This document shows positions 1 through 8,398 of a stretch of 53,416 nucleotides of DNA, in pieces. Position numbers and translations under genes: made by a program. The stretch comes from Desulfobulbaceae bacterium (GTDB lineage Bacteria > Desulfobacterota > Desulfobulbia > Desulfobulbales > Desulfocapsaceae). How positions within the stretch are numbered: position 1 is the first letter of the stretch; every line of letters begins with the position of its first letter. Under the pieces are notes generated by a model. It was given only the letters and a program-made list of their open reading frames with translations, did no database searches and was not told the origin of the DNA. Where the stretch lies: contig JAABSV010000027.1 of the NCBI GenBank assembly GCA_011390165.1, positions 1-53,416 of the forward strand, read 5' to 3'.

Positions 1-4
1 CGTG

Positions 5-251
5 TTAAGGGTGGGCGGCCTTCTCAATTTGCGGGCGTCTTTGACCCGGTATCGCAACACCGTCTTGTCCGGGTACGGGCGATGGAAATCAGCCCGGACG
101 CCGTTGAGGAAAAAACGTACCGCCGATCCCCTTCTTTCCGTTCTCTCCGCGCCAGAGAAACCAGCAGGGCCTCAATCTTGCCCCATTCGAGATTACCGAT
201 GACAGGTTCGGCAAATATTTCCAACAGTAATTTCCGGCTTCTCGAATTCAT
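5..251 (-). pseudogene. hicA: HicA-family toxin, frameshifted
   Basis: HicA toxins are small double-stranded-RNA-binding-fold mRNA interferases paired with a HicB antitoxin. The first 33 codons from the ATG at 251 read as a long-form HicA start (LEWGKIEALLVSL). The reading then has to move by one base near position 153 to recover the rest: GSAVRFFLNGVRADFHRPYP followed by DKTVLRYRVKDARK, which contains the family's catalytic-region DFHRP motif. One missing G in a run at the break explains the shift. A second one-base shift near position 30 would give a normal C-terminus (IEKAAHP) ending at the TAA at 7-5. So the gene is probably dead, although a sequencing error cannot be excluded. hicB, if present, would lie beyond the left edge. 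Confidence 0.75.
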
Positions 252-261
252 GTCTAAAATG

Positions 262-278
262 ATATCACATAATGATAT
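262..278. promoter_or_regulatory. Putative operator upstream of hicA
   Basis: ATATCA-CATAA-TGATAT is a perfect 6-bp inverted repeat with a 5-bp spacer, 11 bases upstream of the hicA start codon. An overlapping direct repeat AATGATAT occurs at 258-265 and 271-278. HicB-type antitoxins commonly bind such palindromes to repress their own operon, so this is a reasonable operator candidate. Between it and 489 there is only C-rich low-complexity sequence (about 320-350) and no gene that I can support. Confidence 0.45.
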
Positions 279-489
279 TGTTTCAAGGATTTCCCCCGCG
301 CTCAACAAGCTTTGTCTCGCCCCCCCTTTTCACCCCCTTTCACCCCCCTTTTTGATACCCTTTTGCTCCCGGGGCAAAAAAAATACCGTCAAGACCTGTG
401 AGTTCGTTTTCTCTCGTTTTGCAGTCAAGTTTGTCAAACGTGATCAGCGCAACTGCAGAGCCAGCAGACACCATTTGCTGACGTAAATC

Positions 490-1434
490 TTAACTTTGCG
501 ATTTACTCCCGTGACTTTTTACGAGTTCAAGCTCCTTCGTTTTGTCAAAGAGCTGCAAATCAAAAGCCTTACTCTTTTCCCCGAAGTAAATCGATCGATG
601 CGGGAAAGGTATTTCAATATTGTTTTCATCAAATGCATATTTAATTCTTCGGAGGTATGCACGACCTACCAACCATTGCTGGATTGGTTTTGTCTTAATC
701 CGGCCTTTGATTATGACAGCCGAATCAGCAAATTTATCGATTCCGAAAATATCAGGTTCTTCCATCATATATTTGCTATATTCCGGATCTTCCAGCATTG
801 ATTTTCCAACATTTTTCATGATTTCTATCACATGGTCCGTGTTTTCCCCATAAGCAACTCCAATTTCAAACACATATGCCGACCACTCGGTCGTCATATT
901 GCTTAAGGTTGTAATACTGCCATTAGGAAAAATATGTACTACGCCGGCCAGATCCCTGAGAACCGTCGTGCGAAAATTAATTTTTTCGACTAGACCACCG
1001 GTTCCATTGATAATGGCAACATCACCTACCCGTATCTGATTTTCCAGAATTATAAAGAAACCGGCAATAACATCACGAACTAAATTTTGCGCGCCAAAAC
1101 CGACAGCAAGTCCCACAACACCGGCACTGGCAAGAATTGGCGCGACCTCAACTCCAAATTCTTTTAAAATCACCAAACCAAATGTCAGCCATAGCGCCAA
1201 CTGCAAGCCTTGTTTTATGAGACGAACTATCGTTTCAATTCGTTTTTGAGATTCAGAAGGCGGCTCACCCACTGCCACGCTTTTTACAATGAGTCTTTTT
1301 TCGAGACGAAGCAGAAATTTCTGTAACAGCTTCATGGCAATCCAGGCAAACAGGATCATCATAAAGACCCTGAGACTTGTTATGATCAGGGTATCCCAGG
1401 TAAAATTGCTGAGGTAGTCTCGAACTAAATCCAT
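490..1434 (-). CDS. MscS-family mechanosensitive channel
   Basis: A small-conductance mechanosensitive channel of the inner membrane that opens under membrane tension to release osmolytes. The 314-residue protein has three predicted membrane segments (about 15-37, 74-92 and 96-132). The third is the pore helix with the family-typical Gly/Ala pattern and the GFGAQNLVRDVIAGF motif at about 112-126. The beta-domain follows (IRVGDVAIINGTGGLVEKI) and then an alpha/beta C-terminal cage region to about residue 285. The length matches a minimal MscS. The ATG is preceded by an AAGGAAGAA ribosome site. It stands alone on its strand in an AT-richer stretch than the core region to the right. Confidence 0.93.
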   Translation of the reverse strand: MDLVRDYLSNFTWDTLIITSLRVFMMILFAWIAMKLLQKFLLRLEKRLIVKSVAVGEPPSESQKRIETIVRLIKQGLQLALWLTFGLVILKEFGVEVAPILASAGVVGLAVGFGAQNLVRDVIAGFFIILENQIRVGDVAIINGTGGLVEKINFRTTVLRDLAGVVHIFPNGSITTLSNMTTEWSAYVFEIGVAYGENTDHVIEIMKNVGKSMLEDPEYSKYMMEEPDIFGIDKFADSAVIIKGRIKTKPIQQWLVGRAYLRRIKYAFDENNIEIPFPHRSIYFGEKSKAFDLQLFDKTKELELVKSHGSKSQS

Positions 1435-1673
1435 TATATTTCTTCCTTGGGTGGGTGATAAGACATCGCCTTCTAAGACTGTCCAAAAAAATCGGCTAAC
1501 ATTTCAAGCCGTTCCATTTTAAGCTTGAAGATGTATTTTTCTTTAAGTCGATCTTGCAAGATTTTATTCGTTTAGACTCTATAATACCATAAAATACCTG
1601 TGGCTCAGGTATTCTGCACCAATAGGCCGAACTTCGTTTGCCCTGTTAGATGACGTGGTTTCTGCGCAAAAAA

Positions 1674-2282
1674 TCATTTGATAGAATCGCAAGTCCAATC
1701 GGAATAATGCTTTTTTAAACAGGCTTCACAAACGCCATGGCTGAATTCAGCTTCAGAATGTTCAGTGATATATTCCTCAAGTTGTTTCCAATACCCTTTG
1801 TCATCACGAATACCTTTACAGTGCATACAAATTGGAATTATTCCTTTTAATGTTTTAATTTCATCTGCAGCATCCTCCAACTCCTTTTGAGTTCGTCGGA
1901 TATCTGTTATGTCTATTGCGTAATGTAGATATATGTTTTCATCTACGGGCACCCACCATGTATCCAAGATAGTTCCATTAATTTCAACTTCTTTCCTCTC
2001 GTGTTGGCCAGATTCCATTGCTTCATCTGCCAAGCAAAAATCACATTTAATCTTGTTGTCTCTTTTTCGCTCTGGATCATTTTCGATAAGATTTTTATGT
2101 TTCTCAGAAATAAAATTTCGGTGTCCAAAATCATCCCAACATTGACAATTTATTTTCGCTCCACCTTCCATAGCGAATCTATTAGCTGATAAGACGGTTC
2201 TGGTTTTTACATCAATCAGCATTGCCCAATGCGGCAGACTGTCAAGAATTATTCGATTTAATTCATTAATTTCATACGCCAT
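1674..2282 (-). CDS. Single-PAS protein with C-terminal Cys motif
   Basis: A 202-residue soluble sensor-like protein. Residues about 8-130 form a PAS-type domain (LDSLPHWAMLIDVKTRTVL at the start, a closing DITDIRRTQKELED helix). It contains extra cysteines in the order CQC...CDFC, which could bind a metal or haem. The last 50 residues carry the IPICMHCKGIRDDKGYW motif, an EYI...HSEAEFSHG segment and a CEAC pair. This tail is known from many PAS/response-regulator sensory proteins and probably forms a four-cysteine zinc-type site. No kinase, GGDEF or DNA-binding output is present, so any partner must be encoded elsewhere. Function unknown beyond sensing. Confidence 0.8.
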   Translation of the reverse strand: MAYEINELNRIILDSLPHWAMLIDVKTRTVLSANRFAMEGGAKINCQCWDDFGHRNFISEKHKNLIENDPERKRDNKIKCDFCLADEAMESGQHERKEVEINGTILDTWWVPVDENIYLHYAIDITDIRRTQKELEDAADEIKTLKGIIPICMHCKGIRDDKGYWKQLEEYITEHSEAEFSHGVCEACLKKHYSDWTCDSIK

Positions 2283-2510
2283 AACTTCCTCCCTTTAGAA
2301 ACATTTAATAACATGATTTTTCAGACTTTCATGCTACGCAATCGAAATGGTTATACAACAAGATAAGGCGTTGATCAAGTAGGTTGATACCTCGACATTA
2401 TGTAGGCCAATGTTGAAGATTTACACTGCCAACGCAATCCCATTCAAAGATTGGTATGGTCAAGACTTCCTGAATACGTATCAACCGGACTGACCGCACC
2501 CTGTCCACTC

Positions 2511-2733
2511 TCAGACTTTCATACGTTCAATACATTCCTGCCGATTATTCCTCGGGCTGTTGACAAGGGTAGACACAGGGCAAGCCTCTAAGATTTCCTC
2601 CGGGCAGGGGCGAAACAATCCCCAAAGCTCCTTATGCCCAGTGGCATTGTCCAACCATACTTCTACGTCAGTTTCTGCAAGGATCACCGGTATTCGATCA
2701 TGGATTTCCGTAGTCCAACCTGGCGACGATACT
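2511..2733 (-). pseudogene. SRAP/YedK C-terminal remnant
   Basis: Reading the minus strand to the TGA at 2513-2511 gives about 74 residues that match the C-terminal part of SOS-response-associated peptidase (YedK/HMCES, SRAP) proteins. These protect abasic sites in single-stranded DNA by covalent crosslinking through an N-terminal Cys2. Recognisable pieces are IHDRIPVILAETDVEVWLD, then LFRPCPEEILEACPVSTLVN and SPRNN, including the conserved catalytic-site His region and the terminal VNSPRNN motif. There is an in-frame stop just upstream and no N-terminal Cys2 domain, so it is a relic. The stretch 2283-2510 between it and the PAS gene holds no gene that I can support. Confidence 0.8.
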
Positions 2734-2823
2734 GCGTCTGAATCTCTTTACCTATCGGGATCTGACGTCTTGGTAACAAGATCCCTTCGACCAACCTCCT
2801 TTGCCACCGGTTGTCCATCTCAA

Positions 2824-2859
2824 CAAAAAAAGCACCTACGGCCAAGGCCGTAAGTGCTT
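2824..2859 (-). terminator. Rho-independent terminator of tRNA-Pro
   Basis: The arms at 2830-2843 and 2846-2859 pair over 14 bp with a single mismatch and a 2-base loop. On the minus strand they are followed by a run of T residues (2829-2824 and beyond). It lies 8 bases after the CCA end of the tRNA, so it ends that transcript. Confidence 0.9.
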
Positions 2860-2866
2860 GATATTG

Positions 2867-2944
2867 TGGTCGGGGCGGAGTGATTCGAACACTCGACCTC
2901 CTGCTCCCAAGGCAGGCGCGCTAACCAGGCTGCGCTACGCCCCG
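2867..2944 (-). tRNA. tRNA-Pro (anticodon UGG)
   Basis: The minus strand folds into a cloverleaf: acceptor arms CGGGGCG and CGCCCCG with discriminator A and an encoded CCA; D arm with AGCCTGGTTAGCGC; anticodon stem CCTGC/GCAGG around the loop CTTGGGA, giving anticodon TGG; and T arm with GTTCGAATC. It has its own promoter and terminator. Its 3' end points toward the AT-richer, relic-bearing left end of the window, the usual geometry for integration of foreign DNA into a tRNA. Confidence 0.97.
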
Positions 2945-2957
2945 TAGGCGACCCCCC

Positions 2958-2986
2958 TTCATACCCCTTTTCGTTGCGGTTGTCAA
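2958..2986 (-). promoter_or_regulatory. Sigma-70 promoter of tRNA-Pro
   Basis: On the minus strand TTGACA (2986-2981) is followed after exactly 17 bases by TATGAA (2963-2958), 13 bases before the first base of the tRNA. The -35 box is perfect and the -10 box is good (TATGAA versus TATAAT). Confidence 0.8.
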
Positions 2987-3029
2987 ATGATCTCGGCAGC
3001 TGCGGTGCAGCCGGCGATTGCAGCGCCGT

Positions 3030-4949
3030 TCAGGCACCGCTACGGCCGGCACCGGCAGGCCCGCCGGTCGCCGCAGCCTTGGCCCGGTACATCATGGCGT
3101 CGGCGTACTCGAGCAGTTCGTTCTCATCGAGGCCATCCTCCGGATAGATGGCAACGCCGTTACTGCTGGAGATACTCACCCGATGCCCATCGAGGTGGAA
3201 GGGGGCAAGAAGGCTCTGCCGGAGCTTGGCCGAAGTGACCAGGGCGTCGTCCCGCCCGTCCAGTACCGGCAGGAGGACAACGAACTCGTCGCCACCCAGG
3301 CGAACCACCGTGTCTTCGGCCCGCACCCCGGCCAAGAGACGCCCGGCAACCTTTTGGAGCAGCAGGTCACCGACCCGGTGGCCGAGACGGTCGTTGACCG
3401 GTTTGAATTTGTCCAGATCAATGAAGATCAGCGCGAGTTGGTGGTGGTGCCGGGCCGCCGTGCTCACCGCCTGCCGCAGGCGGTCAAGAAAAAGGGTCCG
3501 GTTGGGCAGACCGGTGAGCAGGTCATGGTGGGCCAGGTATTCGATCCGGTCCGCCTCGGCCCGATGCTCGGTAAAGTCGGAAAAGACCGCGACCAGATGG
3601 CTGATCCCGCCGCGTTCGTCTCGAACCACGTTGGCCGACAGCCAGGCGACGAACAGCTCGCCGCTCTTTCGACGCTGGCGGACCTCGCCAACCCAGTGCC
3701 CCTCCCCGGCCAGAGCCTGGCGCAGCTCCCGCCGAAACCGTGCGGGCTGTGAGCGGTCGACCAGCAGCCTGGCGCTGCGGCCGACAACCTCGTCGGGCGG
3801 GTAGCCGGTTATCCGGGTAAAGGCCGGGTTGACGGTGATGATCCGGCTGTCGGCGCCGGTGACCACAACCGCCTCGGCGACATTGGTGAAGACCGTCGCC
3901 GCCAACCGTTCGTGCTCACGCTGACGCGCCTCGGCCCGCGCCAGCAGCAGCCGTTGCTGGTAGCGATAGAGCAGCGTCGACAACACCACCAGCACCAACA
4001 GGGCCGGCCCCACCGCCAAAAGCAGGCGCCGGCTCTCGCTCTGCCAGTCGGCCAGGGCCTCGCTCCGGCGCAAACGGACCACCACCTGCAGGGGATAGCG
4101 CCGACTGACTCGAAAGGCGGTGAGCAGTGTTTCCCCATCCGGCCGCTCCTCCTCGAACTGGCCATGGCTTCTCTTCTTCTCCGGCCAAGGGCCACCTCCT
4201 TTGCCCTCTTCTGTCGACTCTCTTGCCTTTGCCACTTCGGCCTGGGCCAGGACCTGAGCCAGGGAACCGGGCCGACCCCAGTCATCGGTGGAGAGTAAGA
4301 CCATCCGGTCAGGGCGAAGAATCTCCACATAACCGAGTTCCGGAGCAAGACGCTGGTGGAAATAGTGGCTAAGAAAATCAGGATCGAGGGAGGCGAGCAG
4401 GGTCACCAGCCGGCCATCCCGGACCACTTGGTGGAGCACCGGGATAAAACTCGCTGCCTCCGCTGTCAGCGGTTGCTGCTCTGAAGAGGGCCGCCCGTTG
4501 TAGATATCATCCCCCGCCCAGGGTGGGCCGATGCGGAGCCCATCCTCCGAGGAATCCACCGGCAAAAACAGTTCTCCCCGGACCTGTCGGCCGGTATTGG
4601 CCGGGTTGGAACTCATGGTGATCAGCCCTGCCCCATCTACCATGGAGAGTGAGCGGAGAAAGGGGGCGTACCGAAGGGTCTGTCCGAACAGTTCATCGAC
4701 TCTCGCCTCCTGCATCCGCAAAGAGGCGGCGGCAAGCAGTTCGGTGATACTGCCCACCGTGGCGAGGTTCCGCTCGAGTTGGTCCTCGAAGGCGCGGGCA
4801 TGGACGGCGGCAAGGTCAAGATACTCGGCAACCGCCCTCTCCTGCAGCCTGGTAATGAGAAAAGCGGTGCCGCCGCCAACACCGAGAACGGTCATGGCCA
4901 TCACGAGCAGAAAGGCGGAGTTGCCGATGGGTCGGAAGCTCGGGCGCAT
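3030..4949 (-). CDS. Cache-PAS-GGDEF diguanylate cyclase
   Basis: A membrane-bound sensor predicted to make cyclic di-GMP. The 639 residues comprise a membrane segment at about 10-32, an extracytoplasmic Cache-like domain to about 300, a second membrane segment at about 305-327, a PAS domain at about 345-460 (VFTNVAEAVVVTGADSRIIT), and a GGDEF domain at about 475-630. The active site GGDEF is intact at 552-556. An RxxD inhibitory site (RAED) lies five residues before it, so product feedback is likely. It starts 9 bases after trxB on the same strand and may be co-transcribed with it. The C-terminus ends in a low-complexity Ala/Gly tail. Confidence 0.93.
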   Translation of the reverse strand: MRPSFRPIGNSAFLLVMAMTVLGVGGGTAFLITRLQERAVAEYLDLAAVHARAFEDQLERNLATVGSITELLAAASLRMQEARVDELFGQTLRYAPFLRSLSMVDGAGLITMSSNPANTGRQVRGELFLPVDSSEDGLRIGPPWAGDDIYNGRPSSEQQPLTAEAASFIPVLHQVVRDGRLVTLLASLDPDFLSHYFHQRLAPELGYVEILRPDRMVLLSTDDWGRPGSLAQVLAQAEVAKARESTEEGKGGGPWPEKKRSHGQFEEERPDGETLLTAFRVSRRYPLQVVVRLRRSEALADWQSESRRLLLAVGPALLVLVVLSTLLYRYQQRLLLARAEARQREHERLAATVFTNVAEAVVVTGADSRIITVNPAFTRITGYPPDEVVGRSARLLVDRSQPARFRRELRQALAGEGHWVGEVRQRRKSGELFVAWLSANVVRDERGGISHLVAVFSDFTEHRAEADRIEYLAHHDLLTGLPNRTLFLDRLRQAVSTAARHHHQLALIFIDLDKFKPVNDRLGHRVGDLLLQKVAGRLLAGVRAEDTVVRLGGDEFVVLLPVLDGRDDALVTSAKLRQSLLAPFHLDGHRVSISSSNGVAIYPEDGLDENELLEYADAMMYRAKAAATGGPAGAGRSGA

Positions 4950-4958
4950 CGGCCGGGC

Positions 4959-5903
4959 TCAGGTCCCGGCCCCCTTTCGCCTCTCCACGTAATGGGCGGC
5001 GGCCAGGGCGGCGGTACAGCCGTCGGCGGCGGCCAGGACGATCTGGTTGGCGTACTTCTGGCGGAGGTCGCCAACGGCAAAGATGCCGGCCATATTGGTC
5101 TCGCACTTTTCGTCGGTGAGCACGTAGCCGGTGGGGTTTCTGTTGATTCCCGCCGGCACCAGCTGGTTGTTGGGAGAAAAACCGACGAAGATGAACACCC
5201 CCTCGGTGGCCAGTTCCCGCTGCTCTTCGCTTTTTTTATTGAACAGGGATATGCCGCGCACCCCGGAACTGTCCGAGTTGATCCGGCTGACCACGGTATC
5301 GTAGATGATTTCAATCCGCGGCTCGGCCATCACCCGCTGCTGGAGAATGCGGCTGCCGCGGAAGGCGTCGCGGCGATGGATAAGATAGACCTTGCTGGTA
5401 ATCTTGGCCAGATAGAGGGCATCCTCGAGGGCGGTGTCACCGCCGCCCACCACCGCCACAACTTTGCCCCGGAAGAAGAAGCCGTCACAGGTGGCACAGT
5501 AGGAGACCCCCTTGCCGAAATTCTCCTCTTCGCCGGGGACCTGCAGCTTTTTAGCGGTCCCGCCGGCAGCCAGAATCACCGCATGGGCGTGGAGAATGGT
5601 GCCGTCGACCAGCCGTACCGAGTGGTAGTCCACCCCTGGCTCGGTGGCCACCGCCTCCTTCTCGATAATCTCCAGGTCATACGCCTTGGCGTGTTCGAGA
5701 AATTTCTCGCACAACTCAAAACCGCCAATCTTCGGGAACCCGGGATAATTCTCCACCTCCTTGGTCAAGGCCATTTGGCCGCCGAACATCCCCCGCTCGA
5801 TGAGCACCGTTTTCAGGGCCGCCCGCATGGCGTACATACCGGCGGTCAGCCCGGCGGGGCCGCCGCCGACAATGATCACATCGTACATCTCCCTCTCCGA
5901 CAT
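4959..5903 (-). CDS. trxB: Thioredoxin-disulfide reductase
   Basis: A flavoprotein that passes electrons from NADPH to thioredoxin in the cytoplasm. The 314 residues show the FAD-binding GGGPAGLTAGMYAMRA motif near the N-terminus, the redox-active CATC at 136-139, the NADPH-binding GGGDTALEDA at about 153-162, and the closing FAD motif FAVGDLRQKYANQIVLAAADG. The length and order are standard for low-molecular-weight TrxB. The start at 5903 has AAGGAGAG upstream; an internal ATG at 5888 is the less likely alternative. A thioredoxin system is also what the ArsC in this window would need. Confidence 0.96.
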   Translation of the reverse strand: MSEREMYDVIIVGGGPAGLTAGMYAMRAALKTVLIERGMFGGQMALTKEVENYPGFPKIGGFELCEKFLEHAKAYDLEIIEKEAVATEPGVDYHSVRLVDGTILHAHAVILAAGGTAKKLQVPGEEENFGKGVSYCATCDGFFFRGKVVAVVGGGDTALEDALYLAKITSKVYLIHRRDAFRGSRILQQRVMAEPRIEIIYDTVVSRINSDSSGVRGISLFNKKSEEQRELATEGVFIFVGFSPNNQLVPAGINRNPTGYVLTDEKCETNMAGIFAVGDLRQKYANQIVLAAADGCTAALAAAHYVERRKGAGT

Positions 5904-6168
5904 AACACTCTCCTTGAATGTGGCCGACTGGGCCGCACTCTGAGGGCCTGGCCGGCAAATAGGGCGGCAGAGACAATCTCCCGCTGCCTCAATCTGCCAT
6001 GGTATGGCGAAAAACGCCAGGCGTCAAGAAACATCCTCTCTTGCCGGGCCGGGATGGTGTCGGGTAGGATGCAGACTCCCCGCCTGAGTTGTCCCGCCGA
6101 CGAGGAGAGTAGAAAGATCATGGAGATGCCGGAGTAGCGAGAGCAACCCGCCAGAGAGGAGCCAGCCG

Positions 6169-7836
6169 ATGCGACGCAGCGAGAAGATCCTGACCAGACC
6201 GGAATGGAGTATCAACCGGGCCTACTACAAATCCATGGGCTACAGCGATGCCGATCTCGACAAGCCGATTATCGGTATTGCCAACGCCTGGAGCACCACC
6301 GTACCCGGCCATTACAACCTGCGTCAGGTGGCCGAGGCGGTGAAGGAGGGGATTCGTACGGCCGGCGGCACCCCGGTGGAGTTCGGGGTGATCGGCGCCT
6401 GCGACGGCATCGCCGAAGGGCATGTGGGGATGCGCTACATTCTGCCGACCCGTGAGGTGATCGCCGACAGTATCGAACTGATGGTGCAGGCGCACCAGTA
6501 CGATGGCGTGGCCCTGCTCGGCTCCTGCGACAAGATCGTCCCCGGGATGCTGATGGCCGCCGCCCGTCTCGGCCTGCCGGCGATCCTCGTCAACGGCGGG
6601 CCGATGCTGGGCGGGCCGATGATCGCCGGCCGCCAGGCCGACACCACCAGTATCATCGAAGGGGTCGGCCGGCTGCAAAGGGGAGAGATTGATGCCGACG
6701 AACTGGCGGCCATGGAAGAGCGCTGCGCCCCCTCCTGCGGTTCCTGCTCGTTTCTCGGTACCGCCAACACCATGTGCTGCATCGCCGAGGCCCTTGGCAT
6801 GTCGCTTCCCGGCAGCGCCATGATTCCGGCGGTGAACAGCGAACGGCTGCGGGTCGCCCGCCAATCGGGCGAAGCCCTGGTCCGGCTGGTCAACCTGGGG
6901 ATCACCGCCCGGCAGATCATCACCGGCGAGAGTCTGGAAAATGCCGTCCGGCTCACCTCGGCAATCGGCGGCTCGACCAACGCCGCCCTCCATCTGCCGG
7001 CCATCGCCTACGAGGCGGAGGTGGACTTTTCCATCGAACACTTCGGCACCCTGAGCCGTGAGACCCCGGTCATTGCCCGGATGAACCCGGCGGCCTCGGC
7101 CAACGTCATCGATTTTTACCACTCTGGCGGGGTGCCGGCGGTGCTCGCCGAGCTTCTCCCCCTCCTGCACGGCCACTGCCTGACCGTCACTGGCAGAAGC
7201 CTTGCCGAAAATCTCATCGGCATCTCCTCTCCGAATAACGAGGTGATCAAGACCTTCGCCCGGCCCTTCAGCGCCAGCGGTGGCCTGGCGGTGCTTCGGG
7301 GCAATCTCGCCCCAGATTCGGCGGTGACCAAACCGGCGGCCATCGACCCGGCAATGTGGCAGTTTCGCGGCCCGGCCAGGGTGTTCGACAGCGAAGAGCA
7401 GGCCAATGTGGCGATTATGGCCGGGGAGGTACGGCCCGGGGACGTGGTGGTGATCCGCTACGAGGGGCCAAAGGGCGGCCCGGGGATGCCGGAGATGTTC
7501 AAGGCGATGAAGCTGCTGCACGGCCTGGGGCTGGGCCGGCAGGTGGCCCTGGTCACCGACGGCCGCTTTTCCGGGACCAACAACGGCTGCTTCGTCGGCC
7601 ATGTCTCGCCGGAGGCCCAGGAGGGGGGAACCATTGCCCTGGTGCGGGATGACGACCCGATCCACATTGACATCCCCGGGCAAACCCTCACCCTGGAGGT
7701 GAGCGAGGAGGAACTGAACCGCCGTCGCCCCCTCTGGCAGCCGCCACCGCCGCGGGTGACCCGGGGCTATCTGGCCCTCTACAGCCGCCTGGCCGAATCG
7801 GCCGACAAGGGGGCGATCATCCGCAACCGGCTGTAA
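6169..7836 (+). CDS. ilvD: Dihydroxy-acid dehydratase (IlvD/Edd family)
   Basis: Dehydrates 2,3-dihydroxy-isovalerate and 2,3-dihydroxy-3-methylvalerate in valine/isoleucine synthesis, using an Fe-S cluster. At 555 residues it has normal length. Cysteine candidates for the cluster are C78 (GACDGIAEGH), C120 (GSCDKIVPG) and C190 (APSCGSCSF). The first cysteine sits in the CDGIA motif while the PCN position reads PGH. This is the arrangement of the archaeal/anaerobe branch rather than the E. coli type, so no ligand is missing. The start has GAGGAG eight bases upstream. No other ilv genes are near. A sugar-acid dehydratase paralogue remains possible. The 265-bp gap to trxB is otherwise empty. 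Confidence 0.85.
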   Translation: MRRSEKILTRPEWSINRAYYKSMGYSDADLDKPIIGIANAWSTTVPGHYNLRQVAEAVKEGIRTAGGTPVEFGVIGACDGIAEGHVGMRYILPTREVIADSIELMVQAHQYDGVALLGSCDKIVPGMLMAAARLGLPAILVNGGPMLGGPMIAGRQADTTSIIEGVGRLQRGEIDADELAAMEERCAPSCGSCSFLGTANTMCCIAEALGMSLPGSAMIPAVNSERLRVARQSGEALVRLVNLGITARQIITGESLENAVRLTSAIGGSTNAALHLPAIAYEAEVDFSIEHFGTLSRETPVIARMNPAASANVIDFYHSGGVPAVLAELLPLLHGHCLTVTGRSLAENLIGISSPNNEVIKTFARPFSASGGLAVLRGNLAPDSAVTKPAAIDPAMWQFRGPARVFDSEEQANVAIMAGEVRPGDVVVIRYEGPKGGPGMPEMFKAMKLLHGLGLGRQVALVTDGRFSGTNNGCFVGHVSPEAQEGGTIALVRDDDPIHIDIPGQTLTLEVSEEELNRRRPLWQPPPPRVTRGYLALYSRLAESADKGAIIRNRL

Positions 7837-7870
7837 GGCCCGAGGCCCGCCCGCCGCCCCCGGCTGCCTC

Positions 7871-8398
7871 TTACAGCCCCTTTTTCTCCAGCCAGCGGAA
7901 GAGCAGCAGGGCCGCGACCACAAAGACGGGGATCAGAAACCAGTGGTTGATTCCCAGCACCTGGGGCAGGGTGATCCGGCCAAGATCACCCCAGGTGTAG
8001 ACGGTTTGCAGGAGAAAGGGGTAGGCCTCGGCAAAGAGGGCGGCGCCGGCAATCATCCCCAAAATACCCCACAGGGCGTCGAGGCGCCCTTCGCCCAGGG
8101 CGCCCATGGAGGTGCCCGGGCAGTAGCCGAGCAGCCCCCAGCCCACCCCGAAAATCAGGGCGCCAAGGATCACCGGCCCAAGGATGGTTGCCTTGATCGA
8201 CAGTTTGACCAGGCCGAAATCGTAGAGAAAATAGACCCCGATCATGCCGACAATGACGCTGGAGAGCATGAATTTGACGATGGTCATATCCTGCAGACGC
8301 AGGGCGCCAAGCTGTTTGTCGTAGCGCAGCACCCGCCCTTTCTGGAGAAGAAAACCAAACAGCAGGCCGGTAACCAGCCCATAGACGAGCATTTTCAT
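7871..8398 (-). CDS. YeeE/YedE-family sulfur transporter half (DUF6691-like)
   Basis: A 175-residue integral membrane protein of the YeeE/YedE superfamily. These proteins move thiosulfate or other small sulfur (or selenium) species across the inner membrane through conserved cysteines. It shows about five hydrophobic segments and the family motif GYCPGTSMGALGEG near residues 92-105. Its ATG overlaps the stop of the preceding half-transporter (ATGA), so the two are translationally coupled and probably form one pair. Convergent with ilvD across a 34-bp gap. Confidence 0.85.
   Translation of the reverse strand: MKMLVYGLVTGLLFGFLLQKGRVLRYDKQLGALRLQDMTIVKFMLSSVIVGMIGVYFLYDFGLVKLSIKATILGPVILGALIFGVGWGLLGYCPGTSMGALGEGRLDALWGILGMIAGAALFAEAYPFLLQTVYTWGDLGRITLPQVLGINHWFLIPVFVVAALLLFRWLEKKGL

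Noticed and set aside
4779..6137. Plus-strand open frame of 452 codons
   Set aside because: Antisense to trxB and the cyclase; no recognisable domain.
6069..6137. 22-codon ORF before ilvD as a leader peptide for attenuation
   Set aside because: It contains no run of Ile/Val/Leu codons and no terminator/antiterminator pair is visible, so an ilv-type leader is not supported.
6250..6320. Missing Fe-S cysteine in IlvD
   Set aside because: The PCN cysteine is replaced by PGH, but a cysteine in CDGIA occurs instead, a known variant, so the site is complete.
6118..7923. Minus-strand open frame of 601 codons
   Set aside because: Shadow of ilvD; no motif, and it overlaps a well-supported gene over its full length.
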